From Phyllobacterium trifolii (GTDB lineage: Bacteria > Pseudomonadota > Alphaproteobacteria > Rhizobiales > Rhizobiaceae), in contig NZ_JACHXN010000010.1 in the NCBI RefSeq assembly GCF_014192095.1, forward strand, positions 1 to 64,000: DNA of 64,000 nucleotides, written 5' to 3'. Of this stretch, positions 17,098 to 26,181 are shown one piece after another (the stretch's first letter is position 1; every line of letters starts with the position of its first letter). The notes under the pieces were generated by a model. It was not told the origin of the DNA. It saw nothing but the letters and a program-made list of their open reading frames with translations, and did no database searches. The position numbers were made by a program, and so were the translations under genes.

Positions 17098-19221
17098 TCA
17101 CTCCAAGCTGAGGAGAATGGTCTCGAACTCGGTGAGTTTCGGGATTCGCGCCTTGAGGAAACCATCCTCGATCTCGAATGTTACCTCCTCCGCAGCCACC
17201 GCGAGGCGGGCGCTTCTGCAGCGTCGACCCTCAGGAAGGCGTATTTCGACCTGCACCTCGGAGACCGGCATAACCTCGTGCACCAGTCTGCGATGGCCGC
17301 TGTTGAAGCTGCCCGGCGCCGAGAAATTGATGACAGTGACGGCGAGCCTGTCGTCCTTGGCCATCAGGGCCACGTCGTAGAAACCGGGGCCGGTGACCCG
17401 TAGCTTCGGGGACCATCCCGGCGTAGACCGGACCGCGTTCCCGATCACCTGGAAAAGATCGGCAAGCCCGTAGTGGTGGGCCACCTGCTCGATTGGCCAT
17501 GGGAAGTAAACCAGCGAGCCTTGCTTTACCTGCGCTGTCATCGCGAGGCTATACGTGCTCACCCGTTCGATGAAGTTGTATTCCGGGACGCTAAAGCCGG
17601 ACCCACGTTCTCCTTCGACCGGCGGAACATAGGCAAGAGCATCGGCGCGTGTGCCTGGTCCTTTGAGTACTTTAAGATCGCCGCCAATGGGCAGGACATC
17701 GGTGTCGCCGATGCCTTCGAACAAGAAGTGGCTCGGATCTATGATCCGGCCATAAGCGGCCTTGAGGTCGCGCTCGACGGTCTGCGTGTCCTCGGCGCCC
17801 AGGAATTCGAGAATTAGCGGATGCTCCCGCAATTCGCCCAGTTCATTGCGGAAGGTAGCTTCGGACGACGCGATCAGGCGCCCGCCGCCCTCCACAAAGG
17901 CGCGCAGCGCGTCGACCGCAGCATCGTTGAGGCAGGCGCCGTTCGGCAACAGCAAAACCTTGTATTTCCCAAGCTGGGACGGAGTAATGCGCTTGTCGCT
18001 AAGAAGATCGAACGGAATGCGCTGCTGCATCATCGCATTGTAGGCGCCCCGGAAATGGTTAATGTAGGCCGGCTCGGGCTGGCCGCCGTTGAGGTTGTCC
18101 TGACTGAAGCGCGAGTAGACGAGCGCCACGTCGGCCTGCGATTTCATCCCGTCATAGGCATCCCGGTTTTTGGCGAGAAACTTGTACATCTTGCGCATGG
18201 GCTCGAGCCCGCGCCGGTCGAAATGCTCGCTGAAAAAGCCCGTCACATGCAGCCAAGGCCGGCATCCATGCGCGACGACCTGGGACATCCATACGCGGTT
18301 TTCCGGCTCCGGCACTGAATATAGCCGCCACCAAGGCAGGAAATAGCTTACGACGATGCCGCCAGGCTTGTCTTCCTCGATGCCACGCATATAGCGAGCT
18401 TCCACACCTGGCCACCAAAGATTAGCATAGCGCCTCTGCGCCTCAAGGATGACCATATCTGCGAACGGCGCCGTATAGTCTATATCCCATCCGCCCTTCT
18501 GAGAATGGTCCCAAGATTCCATCACTTGCGCGAGCGGCATCCAGGCGCATTCGGGCCGCACCTCGGCGATCGTTTTGTCCATCAGTTCGACCCATTCGGC
18601 GATCCAACGATAGCGGAGTTCGTTGTAGCGGCGCCAAAGTGGGTCGCTCCAGTTTTCTTTCGGCATTGCATGCCCAGTATCAGCCCGAAACTTCGACTGG
18701 CAGTTGGAGCAATAGCAGACCCGCGTATGCCATGGCGAAAACTGCGCCGCATTTGACCACATGCCCGAGAACGCATACCGCCCCAGCACCTCGCGGACGA
18801 CCTTTATCGCGAATTCGTGGTAGTATCCGCCGTTGGGACAGGCGACATAAAGCCCATGGACGCTAATGAGCTTGCCGGCCTCGTCACGGGCGCACCACTC
18901 GGGGTGGTCGGCCGCCATCCCTCTTGGCACCAGACTGGAATCGATGCGGGCAATGGCCTTGATACCGGCTTCGTTGAGCGCTTTGAGCGTCTCCCCGACC
19001 AGGTCGCGGTCGCCAAGCGAAGGGCTGCGGCGATGGAGAGGTATTTCCGTGGGATAGAAAGCCGTTATACCGGCCACGCTGAAACCCAGCGCATCCACTG
19101 AGAAGCTTTTTGCGAATTCGACCAGCTTTTCCGGCTCCCACTTGGCTGCATCGTCCTCTCGCATCGTCATGATCATGATCAGCGCTGACTTAAGCCATTC
19201 GTGAGGTGATATCTGGGACAT
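17098..19221 (-). CDS. Glycoside-hydrolase-like protein with beta-galactosidase-type trimerisation domain
   Basis: A 707-residue protein with no signal peptide, so probably cytoplasmic. The N-terminal 350 residues look like a TIM-barrel of the hypothetical glycosyl hydrolase group (GHL6-like), with SGMWSN, an HTRVCYCSNCQ cysteine cluster and PWLHVTGFFSEHFD. Residues of about 370-500 resemble the class I glutamine-amidotransferase-like trimerisation domain of GH42 beta-galactosidases (QADVALVYSR, VLLLPNGACLNDAAVDALRAFVEGGGRLIASSEA). The C-terminus is a beta-rich domain. This arrangement has few biochemical precedents that I know of. Between an ABC importer and a lactonase it probably cleaves or processes an imported glycoside. 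Catalytic residues cannot be assigned by eye. Confidence 0.68.
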   Translation of the reverse strand: MSQISPHEWLKSALIMIMTMREDDAAKWEPEKLVEFAKSFSVDALGFSVAGITAFYPTEIPLHRRSPSLGDRDLVGETLKALNEAGIKAIARIDSSLVPRGMAADHPEWCARDEAGKLISVHGLYVACPNGGYYHEFAIKVVREVLGRYAFSGMWSNAAQFSPWHTRVCYCSNCQSKFRADTGHAMPKENWSDPLWRRYNELRYRWIAEWVELMDKTIAEVRPECAWMPLAQVMESWDHSQKGGWDIDYTAPFADMVILEAQRRYANLWWPGVEARYMRGIEEDKPGGIVVSYFLPWWRLYSVPEPENRVWMSQVVAHGCRPWLHVTGFFSEHFDRRGLEPMRKMYKFLAKNRDAYDGMKSQADVALVYSRFSQDNLNGGQPEPAYINHFRGAYNAMMQQRIPFDLLSDKRITPSQLGKYKVLLLPNGACLNDAAVDALRAFVEGGGRLIASSEATFRNELGELREHPLILEFLGAEDTQTVERDLKAAYGRIIDPSHFLFEGIGDTDVLPIGGDLKVLKGPGTRADALAYVPPVEGERGSGFSVPEYNFIERVSTYSLAMTAQVKQGSLVYFPWPIEQVAHHYGLADLFQVIGNAVRSTPGWSPKLRVTGPGFYDVALMAKDDRLAVTVINFSAPGSFNSGHRRLVHEVMPVSEVQVEIRLPEGRRCRSARLAVAAEEVTFEIEDGFLKARIPKLTEFETILLSLE

Positions 19222-19277
19222 AAAGTTCTCCTATGAGATGGTAGACGCTGGACGGGCCGCCGGTGAAGGAGCTAACG

Positions 19278-20156
19278 CTAGGTGTTGATTTTCGCGTCCA
19301 TGGCATCACGGATGCCGTCGCCGACGAAATTGAAGGATAGGGCGGTGAAGAAGATCGCAAGGCCGGGGAAGACGCCGATCCACCATGCTTCTGGATATTG
19401 AAGTGCGGTCGAAAGCATCTGCCCCCAGGTCGGGGTAGGCGGCGACACGCCAAGCCCCAAGAAGGCGAGAGAAGATTCAGTGATAAGGGCCGAGCACGCC
19501 CGCAGCGCCGCGTAGACGACAACATTGCCGGCGAGACTGGGCCATATATGTTTGAACATGATCCGGGGTACGGAGGCGCCAAGCGCGGTGGCGGCCTGCA
19601 CGAATTCCTGCTCCCGGATAGACAAGGTCTGGCCACGCACCAGCCTGGCGAATTCTGGTGTGTTGACCACGCCAATGGCGATCATTGCGTTGGCGAGGTT
19701 CGGTCCGAGCACCGCCACGATGGCAAGAGCGAAAATTAGCATGGGAAAGGCAAGCAACCCGTCCATCACCCGCATAATGACGTCATCGATGCGACCTCCC
19801 AGCACGCCTGCTGTCAACCCGATAACGGAGCCGGCGACAAGGGCGATCGATATGGCGCCGGCAACGATCGCTAGCGACACTTGACCGCCGTAAAGAAGCC
19901 GAGACAGCAGGTCACGACCGATTTCGTCGGTACCCAGCAAATATGTGGACGACGGTGGTGAAAGGATCGACGCGTAGTCAATCGCTTCCGGATTATAAGG
20001 CGCAACCAGGGGGGCCATCACCGCGCCGGCGATTGCGACCAACATAATGGCAAGTCCGATTTTACCGAGCGTGTGCTGACGGAAGCGGCGGGCGGCCAGG
20101 CCCAATTGGCTGATTGGGCGGCGGCGAGCGGAAGTCTCTTGCACGATACTTGTCAC
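19278..20156 (-). CDS. ABC transporter permease (DppC/OppC type)
   Basis: A 292-residue inner-membrane permease. The N-terminal OppC-type segment (QHTLGKIGLAIMLVAIAGAVMAPLVAPYNP), the TDEIGRDLLSRLLYGGQVSL signature and the EAA loop (QAATALGASVPRIMFKHIWPSLAG) all mark the DppC/OppC/NikC subgroup. It pairs with the DppB-type permease that ends 7 bases upstream and with two ATPases of the same operon. Transporters of this class carry peptides, but also nickel, glutathione or oligosaccharides; sugar catabolic neighbours favour the last. Confidence 0.87.
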   Translation of the reverse strand: MTSIVQETSARRRPISQLGLAARRFRQHTLGKIGLAIMLVAIAGAVMAPLVAPYNPEAIDYASILSPPSSTYLLGTDEIGRDLLSRLLYGGQVSLAIVAGAISIALVAGSVIGLTAGVLGGRIDDVIMRVMDGLLAFPMLIFALAIVAVLGPNLANAMIAIGVVNTPEFARLVRGQTLSIREQEFVQAATALGASVPRIMFKHIWPSLAGNVVVYAALRACSALITESSLAFLGLGVSPPTPTWGQMLSTALQYPEAWWIGVFPGLAIFFTALSFNFVGDGIRDAMDAKINT

Positions 20157-20163
20157 AATAACC

Positions 20164-21105
20164 TCAAATTTTTACGCGCTTGTCGAGGACCGCGTAGCTC
20201 AAGTCGGTCAAGAGATTGGCGAGGAGAACCCCGATCACGATAATGAGCATCGCCGCCTGTACCGGTGCGAAGTCACGTTGGAATATGCCCTCGATGACCA
20301 TTCGTCCTAGCCCCGGCAATGAGAACATCGTTTCGGCGACGACGGATCCGCCGATCAGGGAGCCAATCTGCAGGCCGATTACCGTCACTACCGGTATCAA
20401 CGCATTGCGTAGTGCATGGAGGAACAACACCCCCATCGGACTTACGCCCCTTGCCTCGGCGGTGCGGATATAATCCTGCGAAAGCACCTGAACCATTGAG
20501 TTTCGCGTCTGCCGCATGATCACGGCAGAGAGCGGTAGCCCTACGGTGAGCGCTGGCATGATCATCAGCTTCAGGCTCATCAACGGGTCCTGGAAGAGGG
20601 GAATGTAGCCGGACGGCGGAAGCCAGCGCAGATGAACTGAAAAAAGCATCATCAGCAGAATGCCCGTCCAGAAATACGGCATTGCAATGCCAGCGAGGCT
20701 CGCGGTGCTGAAGACTAGGTCGGGCCACTGGTTGCGGCGCACCGCTGCAATCACGCCCGCTGGGATGCCAACTGCGCAGGACACGACGAGCGACAGCAGC
20801 GAGAGTTCGACTGTCACGGGTATGCGCGTAAGAAGCATGTCCGAGACCAGTTCGCTTGTGCGGAGCGAGCGGCCAAAATCGCCGGTCAGCACGCTTTTCA
20901 GCCACACCAGATACTGCACAATGATCGGCTGGTCCAAATGCAGCTTCTGTCGCAATTCGGCGATCTGTGCCGGCGTAGCGGCGTCGCCCAGGATTGCGAA
21001 GACCGGATCGCCAGGCAGCAGCAGGATGAGAGCGAAGATCACAAAGGTCACAACCAAAAGCATCGGCACCAGGAAGGCCAAGCGGCGCAGGATAAACGTC
21101 AGCAT
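20164..21105 (-). CDS. ABC transporter permease (DppB/OppB type)
   Basis: A 313-residue permease with the family opening MLTFILRRLAFLVPMLLVVTFVIFAL, the DQPIIVQYLVWLKSVLTGDFGRSL loop and an EAA motif (TAEARGVSPMGVLFLHALRNALIPVV). Length and order match DppB/OppB. It is cotranscribed with the DppC-type subunit downstream (7 bases) and the DppF-type ATPase upstream (about 50 bases). Together they would form the membrane channel for the substrate captured by the binding protein at 23237-24811. Confidence 0.87.
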   Translation of the reverse strand: MLTFILRRLAFLVPMLLVVTFVIFALILLLPGDPVFAILGDAATPAQIAELRQKLHLDQPIIVQYLVWLKSVLTGDFGRSLRTSELVSDMLLTRIPVTVELSLLSLVVSCAVGIPAGVIAAVRRNQWPDLVFSTASLAGIAMPYFWTGILLMMLFSVHLRWLPPSGYIPLFQDPLMSLKLMIMPALTVGLPLSAVIMRQTRNSMVQVLSQDYIRTAEARGVSPMGVLFLHALRNALIPVVTVIGLQIGSLIGGSVVAETMFSLPGLGRMVIEGIFQRDFAPVQAAMLIIVIGVLLANLLTDLSYAVLDKRVKI

Positions 21106-21154
21106 GTCCGCCTCCCTATATCGAATGGTCGTCTCAAGGATAGCGCGGTTATGC

Positions 21155-22138
21155 TCACGAATAGATCTCCCGATACCGGATGCAGGCCGTGACCTGGTCA
21201 GGACCTACCGCTTCGAGCGTCATTGGCGCATCGGCGCATTCTGTCCGGGCGTGCCGGCATCTCGTACGGAATGGGCATCCGGAGGGTGGATCGATCGGAC
21301 TTGGGATGTCGCCTGACAGCACGATCCGCTCAGCACCATGGCCTAACTCCAGTCGCGGCGCGGCCGAAAGCAGCGCTTCCGTGTAAGGGTGACGTGTTGC
21401 CTCGAATAGCCGATCGGCCGTGGCCATTTCGACGATATGGCCGAGATACATAACACCGACATGGGTAGCTACATAGCGCACGACGGCAAGATCATGGGCG
21501 ATGAACAGCATCGCCAGCCCCAATTTCCGGCGCAATTCCTCTAGAAGATTGAGGATCTGTGCCTGAACTGAAACATCCAGGGCCGACACCGGTTCGTCCG
21601 CAACGATGAATTCTGGGTTGACCGCGAGCGCGCGGGCAATACCGATCCGCTGCCGCTGACCGCCGGAAAATTCGTGCGGAAATCGCTCCGCCTGATGCGC
21701 CCGCAGCCCGACTAGTTCGAAAAGCTCGGCTACCCTGTCTCGCCGCTGGCCCGCATTGCCAATGCCGTGAATGATCAGCCCTTCCTCAACGGCATCGCCC
21801 ACGCGCAGATAGGGGTTCAACGATGAATATGGATCCTGGAACACAATTTGCATGCGTCGCCTGAAAGGTCGCAACGCCGACCGGCTCAACGCGGCGATGT
21901 CGGTCCCATCGAAGCGGACCATGCCGGAAGTGGCATCGAGAAGACGCAGCAGCAGGCGTCCAGTTGTGGTCTTGCCGGATCCACTTTCTCCCACGAGCGC
22001 GAGGTTCTCGCTTCGACCAATCGCGAATGAAACGTTCGAAACGGCTTTTGTGGTTTGAACGCGCCCCCCGACAGCTCCCCGCGACAAGAACGTCTTGGTG
22101 AGGCCCTCGACTTGGACAAGGGGCCGAAGGGCAGTCAT
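21155..22138 (-). CDS. ABC transporter ATP-binding protein (DppF/OppF type)
   Basis: A 327-residue ATPase. Walker A GESGSGKTTTGR, signature FSGGQRQRIGIARA, Walker B FIVADEPVSALDVSVQAQ and switch histidine IAHDLAVV are all intact; the C-terminal oligopeptide-transporter cysteine motif (GCPFRTRCRHARTEC) is present and would bind an iron-sulfur cluster in related proteins. The start at 22138 overlaps the upstream ATPase stop as ATGA, with GGAGG before it, which suggests translational coupling. An open frame ten codons longer would overlap more and is not needed. Confidence 0.87.
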   Translation of the reverse strand: MTALRPLVQVEGLTKTFLSRGAVGGRVQTTKAVSNVSFAIGRSENLALVGESGSGKTTTGRLLLRLLDATSGMVRFDGTDIAALSRSALRPFRRRMQIVFQDPYSSLNPYLRVGDAVEEGLIIHGIGNAGQRRDRVAELFELVGLRAHQAERFPHEFSGGQRQRIGIARALAVNPEFIVADEPVSALDVSVQAQILNLLEELRRKLGLAMLFIAHDLAVVRYVATHVGVMYLGHIVEMATADRLFEATRHPYTEALLSAAPRLELGHGAERIVLSGDIPSPIDPPSGCPFRTRCRHARTECADAPMTLEAVGPDQVTACIRYREIYS

Positions 22139-23142
22139 GCCGCCTCCAGTTCGGGCCACCGAACGCAACGGACGGATTGAATCCCGTCTATGTCATCAAG
22201 TTCAGGCTCACGAACATCGCAGAGCCCGCGCACGCAATACGGGCAACGCGGATGGAAGCGGCACCCCGCTATTGGTTGCTGTGGATCGGGGATTCGTCCG
22301 GCAATCGCAGCAAGTGTAGTTTTCGGCCTATCAAGCCTCGGGACCGACGCGAGCAATGCCCGCGTGTACGGATGTCGCGGCCGCTCCAGCACGCGTCGAA
22401 CTGGTCCCTGTTCGACAACTTGACCTGCATACATCACCAAAACAGCATGCGCGATCTCGGCAACGACACCCAAATCATGTGTAATGAAGATCATTGACAT
22501 TCCCATTTCTTCTTGAAGTTTCTTCAACTCATCGAGAATTTGGGCCTGAATCGTCACATCAAGGGCGGTCGTGGGTTCGTCGGCGATCAAAAGGGTGGGC
22601 CGGGATATCATTGCGCTTGCGATCATGACGCGCTGACGCATGCCACCCGATATCTCGTGCGGATAGGAATCGGCGCGGCGCGGCGCATCCGGTATGCCGA
22701 CACGCTCGAGCATCTCAATCGCCTCCGCTCGCGCTTGCCTGCGGCTGGCGCCGCGATGAATACGCAGCGCTTCCCCGACTTGGTAACCCAGTGTGAGCGA
22801 AGGATTAAGGCTCGTCATCGGCTCCTGAAAGATCATTGCAACCCTATCGCCGCGCAGCGCACGCATTTTCCTGGTGTCCAGATGCAGAAGATCGACAGGT
22901 GGCCCTGAGCCAGGATAAAAGTTACCACTGCCGGTCACTTTCGAAAGGCCCCTGTTGAGCAGGCTAAGCAATGCAAGGCCAGTCACTGATTTCCCCGACC
23001 CAGACTCGCCAACGACGGCGAGCGTCTGCCCTCCGACAGCAGTAAAGCTGACCTCGCGAACGACAGGCAGGCTACCCGGCAGTCGGCCAAAGTAAACGCT
23101 TAGATTTTCAACCTCGAGGACGTTGCCTGTTTGAAAGGTCAT
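22135..23142 (-). CDS. ABC transporter ATP-binding protein (DppD/OppD type)
   Basis: A 335-residue ATPase, partner of the DppF-type subunit whose start overlaps its stop. Motifs: Walker A GESGSGKSVTG, signature ISGGMRQRVMIASA, Walker B LLIADEPTTALDVTIQAQ, switch histidine ITHDLGVVAE, and the C-terminal CRFHPRCPYCVRGLC cysteine group. Type is set by the DppD-like long loop between Walker A and the signature. It is 94 bases downstream of the binding-protein gene, with no gene in that gap. Confidence 0.87.
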   Translation of the reverse strand: MTFQTGNVLEVENLSVYFGRLPGSLPVVREVSFTAVGGQTLAVVGESGSGKSVTGLALLSLLNRGLSKVTGSGNFYPGSGPPVDLLHLDTRKMRALRGDRVAMIFQEPMTSLNPSLTLGYQVGEALRIHRGASRRQARAEAIEMLERVGIPDAPRRADSYPHEISGGMRQRVMIASAMISRPTLLIADEPTTALDVTIQAQILDELKKLQEEMGMSMIFITHDLGVVAEIAHAVLVMYAGQVVEQGPVRRVLERPRHPYTRALLASVPRLDRPKTTLAAIAGRIPDPQQPIAGCRFHPRCPYCVRGLCDVREPELDDIDGIQSVRCVRWPELEAA

Positions 23143-23236
23143 CCGCTTGCTCCGGAAATATGCCTATGGGCGGGGAAGGGCGAGGGATGGCGTATCGCCA
23201 CCCCGGAGACTTACCTGAAAAGGCGCCGGCCACAGC

Positions 23237-24811
23237 TTAATTGGCCGCACTTAGCCAAGCTTTATCAAGCATCCACGCGCCACCACCGAGTTCAAGCTCC
23301 AGCCCCTGTAGGTCCTTTCGCGCGATGAACTTCACCGGGCGGGAAAAGAGGAAGAGTTGATAGTTGTTGTCCATCAGGATCTGCTGCGCCTCGTTGTACA
23401 AGGTGCGCCGCTCCTCCTGGGAAGTCTTTAAACGCGCCTCATCGAGGAGGGCCACGACCTTCGCATCGTTGGTACGCATGTAGTTACGGGATCCGTCACG
23501 TCCATAATAAGAAGTCATGGTGATATCCGGATCCACATCGGGCAAGGTCGAGCGTCCGAGAGTGATCTGCGCCGGTCCCTTCAACGTCAGGTCCATCCAG
23601 GCGCTGCGATCCATCATATCGATTTTCAGGTTAATGCCGACCTGTCTCAACATGGCCTGGATAATTTGCGCAATCTGAGTGTCGGGGTCGCGCTGGATCA
23701 TTGCCATGTGGAGAGTGCCCTCGAATCCGGAAGCCTGGAGAGCCTTTTGCGAGCCTGCGGGATCATAGGCGACAGGCTTGAGGTTCGGATCGTTGGTCCA
23801 GGACGTCGGCGGAAGAATGCCCGCGAGAGGGACGCCGTACTTACCGGAAATTGCCTTGGCGAGCGCCGCACGATCGATGCCAAGTGAGACAGCCTTGCGC
23901 AGTTCTGTGTTGTCGAATGGCGGAGCGGAGTTGTTGAAGCTGGCGAAATGGTCCATTGCCAGATGAGTATCAACGAGCTTCAATTCGGGATCGTTCGCGA
24001 TCTTTTCGAAGTCCTTTTCCAAGATGGCATCGCCCAAGTGCGCTGCGCCGGACTGAAGTTCAACGATACGTACAGCTGCACTTGGGACGTAGCGCATGGT
24101 AACGCCGTCCAAATAAGGCAACTGCTTGCCGGTAGTGTCATGGGCCCAGTAATTCTCATTGCGCGTGGTTTCAACCTTGCCGGATGTCCATGATACGACT
24201 TTGAACGGGCCGGTGCCGACGGGCTTGCGGGCGAAATTTTCGCCTTCCTTTTTTATTGCCGTTGGCGACAACATGACGCCGGGCTCGGACGCGAAGACCG
24301 CCATCATTGCCACAGAGGGCTCCTTGAAGGTGAATTCCACTGTGTGAGGGTCGACCACGTTCACTTTGTCGAGATTGGTCAGATATTGCTTGGACGCGGT
24401 CGTCAAGTTTGGGTCTCGAGCGCGCTCAATATTGAATTTTACGGCACCGGCGTCAAAGGGGGTTCCATCGGAGAATGTGACGTCCTGACGAAGCTTGAAA
24501 GTCAGGCTCCGCCGGTCATCACTCCACTTCCATTCGGTCGCCAGCCTGGGGACGACCTCGCCAGAGGGCATAATGTTGACCAGGCGCTCGGCGAACAGAT
24601 TATAGGTCGAACTGTCACCGCCAGGCGAATTCGTGTAAAGCGGATCTAGGCTTGCGGGCTCAGCGACCCATAGGCCGGTAACCACGCCCCCTCGAATCGG
24701 CTCATCCGCCTGGGCTATGCGGATGCCAGGCGCGAGCATGGTGATCAGGCCTAACATAGAAAGTGTTGCTCTTAGCAATCCCTTCCGAAGGTATCTTCCA
24801 GTCATCTCCAT
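23237..24811 (-). CDS. ABC transporter substrate-binding protein, family 5 (DppA/OppA type)
   Basis: A 524-residue periplasmic binding protein. An N-terminal signal (RYLRKGLLRATLSMLGLITMLAPG, likely cut after AQA) is followed by the family-5 hallmarks EPASLDPLYTN, the ATEWKWSDDRRSLTFKLR segment, FSDGTPFDAGAVKFNIER and a second-lobe stretch RKAVSLGIDRAALAKAISG. ATG 24811 is preferred: GGAGGAG stands six bases before it; a GTG at 24826 is within the ribosome site. It supplies the Dpp-type importer encoded next. Family 5 includes peptide, nickel and oligosaccharide binders; this operon suggests a sugar-containing ligand. Confidence 0.85.
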   Translation of the reverse strand: MEMTGRYLRKGLLRATLSMLGLITMLAPGIRIAQADEPIRGGVVTGLWVAEPASLDPLYTNSPGGDSSTYNLFAERLVNIMPSGEVVPRLATEWKWSDDRRSLTFKLRQDVTFSDGTPFDAGAVKFNIERARDPNLTTASKQYLTNLDKVNVVDPHTVEFTFKEPSVAMMAVFASEPGVMLSPTAIKKEGENFARKPVGTGPFKVVSWTSGKVETTRNENYWAHDTTGKQLPYLDGVTMRYVPSAAVRIVELQSGAAHLGDAILEKDFEKIANDPELKLVDTHLAMDHFASFNNSAPPFDNTELRKAVSLGIDRAALAKAISGKYGVPLAGILPPTSWTNDPNLKPVAYDPAGSQKALQASGFEGTLHMAMIQRDPDTQIAQIIQAMLRQVGINLKIDMMDRSAWMDLTLKGPAQITLGRSTLPDVDPDITMTSYYGRDGSRNYMRTNDAKVVALLDEARLKTSQEERRTLYNEAQQILMDNNYQLFLFSRPVKFIARKDLQGLELELGGGAWMLDKAWLSAAN

Positions 24812-24888
24812 AGTGTTCTCCTCCACTCGATGGTTTGGGCGCCTTGAGCCCTTTTTCTCTTATTCTCAGCCGTCGCGTCAGCGCGACG

Positions 24889-25983
24889 TTATCGGCCCTC
24901 CGGCAGTCTAGTGCTTCTAGGTGCGGATTGAGGCAGCCCGGGCCTGTGACCGGACTTGAGCGCGTCGCGAGACATGACAAGGCTTGCGGCAAGGTTGATC
25001 GCTTCGATCAGGCTCGAGGCCCGCGCCACGCCTTTCCCGGCGATATCGAAAGCGGTGCCGTGATCGACCGACGTCCGCACGATCGGCAGGCCAAGCGTAA
25101 TATTAACGCCATTCAGGGATGTCCACTCTCCAGTCGCGCTGTCGATCGTAAAGCCGAGCAGCTTGACCGGTATATGGCCTTGGTCATGATATTGGGCAAC
25201 GACTGCGTCATACTGCCCGGCTCGCAATTTTACGAAGACTGTGTCGCCCGGCACGGGGCCGACGACGTCGAATCCTTCCGCCCGCATCGTGCTTAGGAGT
25301 GGTTCAGTCACCTCGAAGTCCTCGCGACCAAACAAGCCGCCTTCGCCAGCGTGCGGATTGAGGGCCGCCACCGCGATGCGCGGCTTTTCGATACCGAGTT
25401 TTTTAAGCGTCTCAACAGTCAACCGTACCACACGGCCTATGCGCGCCGCTGTGATAAATTTGGGCACATCTTTCAACGCGACATGGGTCGTCACGTGACT
25501 GACGCGCATAGCGCCATGCGCCAGCATCATCACGGAATCCGATGCGCCGGTAAGCTGCGCAAGCATGTCAGTGTGCCCAGCAAATGCATGTCCCCCCAGA
25601 TTGAGCGCCTCCTTGTTCAGCGGGGCCGTACATAGGGCAGCCACTTTGCCGGCTAGCGCCAGTTCGACGGCCAGCGCAACCGCCTCATAGGCGAAGCGCC
25701 CCGCCTCAGCCGAGACCTGGCCGAACACGATCGGGTCTCGTTCGGCACGTACCGGGAGAAAGGCTATATCAGGCCAACTTGCTATGGGTGAGCTTCTGTC
25801 CACCAGCTTAGCAGTATCACCAACGCCAAGGATATCTACGGCACGCAAATGGGCTTGGTGACTACCGATAATCACCAGCCGTAAGTCGCCTGCCTCAACT
25901 TGAGGCAAAAGCTCAATAGCAGCGCCCAACGCAATTTCCGGCCCAATGCCGGCAGGATCGCCCATTGTAATTGCAATACGCAA
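24889..25983 (-). CDS. pdxA2: PdxA2-like 4-phospho-acid dehydrogenase (PdxA family)
   Basis: A 364-residue member of the 4-hydroxythreonine-4-phosphate dehydrogenase family. Opening RIAITMGDPAGIGPE and metal-ligand regions THVAL, YHDQGHIP and DHGTAFDIAGKG are intact. In PdxA2 enzymes this fold oxidises and decarboxylates 4-phospho-D-threonate or -erythronate to dihydroxyacetone phosphate; the DUF1537 kinase in the same operon makes that role more likely than pyridoxine synthesis. The start is a TTG at 25983 with GGAGG seven bases upstream; an in-frame start 17 codons earlier would extend past the normal N-terminus. The last 20 residues are an unremarkable basic tail. First gene of the ten-gene minus-strand operon. 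Confidence 0.8.
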   Translation of the reverse strand: MRIAITMGDPAGIGPEIALGAAIELLPQVEAGDLRLVIIGSHQAHLRAVDILGVGDTAKLVDRSSPIASWPDIAFLPVRAERDPIVFGQVSAEAGRFAYEAVALAVELALAGKVAALCTAPLNKEALNLGGHAFAGHTDMLAQLTGASDSVMMLAHGAMRVSHVTTHVALKDVPKFITAARIGRVVRLTVETLKKLGIEKPRIAVAALNPHAGEGGLFGREDFEVTEPLLSTMRAEGFDVVGPVPGDTVFVKLRAGQYDAVVAQYHDQGHIPVKLLGFTIDSATGEWTSLNGVNITLGLPIVRTSVDHGTAFDIAGKGVARASSLIEAINLAASLVMSRDALKSGHRPGLPQSAPRSTRLPEGR

Positions 25984-26005
25984 GCTAAGTCCTCCACTAA
26001 CGAGA

Positions 26006-26034
26006 ATGGTGCAATACCTTTCAAAACATGTCAA
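26006..26034 (-). promoter_or_regulatory. Possible promoter of the PdxA2-led operon
   Basis: On the minus strand a perfect TTGACA (26034-26029) is followed after 17 bases by CACCAT (26011-26006), a weak -10. It lies in the 198-base divergent gap shared with the DeoR gene. A plus-strand TTGACA at 26073-26078 could serve the regulator but has no good -10. No clear operator repeat was found. Confidence 0.3.
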
Positions 26035-26181
26035 TAGATACCAAAATTTTTCACTTGCGCGCAGTTGTGTCCTTGACAGTACGAGGCTGCCTCCAATACC
26101 TCGTCGGTCGACAGCGGTAGTTAGTGCAGTTAGGTTGTAGATTCCGGGCGCAAAGCCGAAAGGGTAGAGGAGATTAATAAT

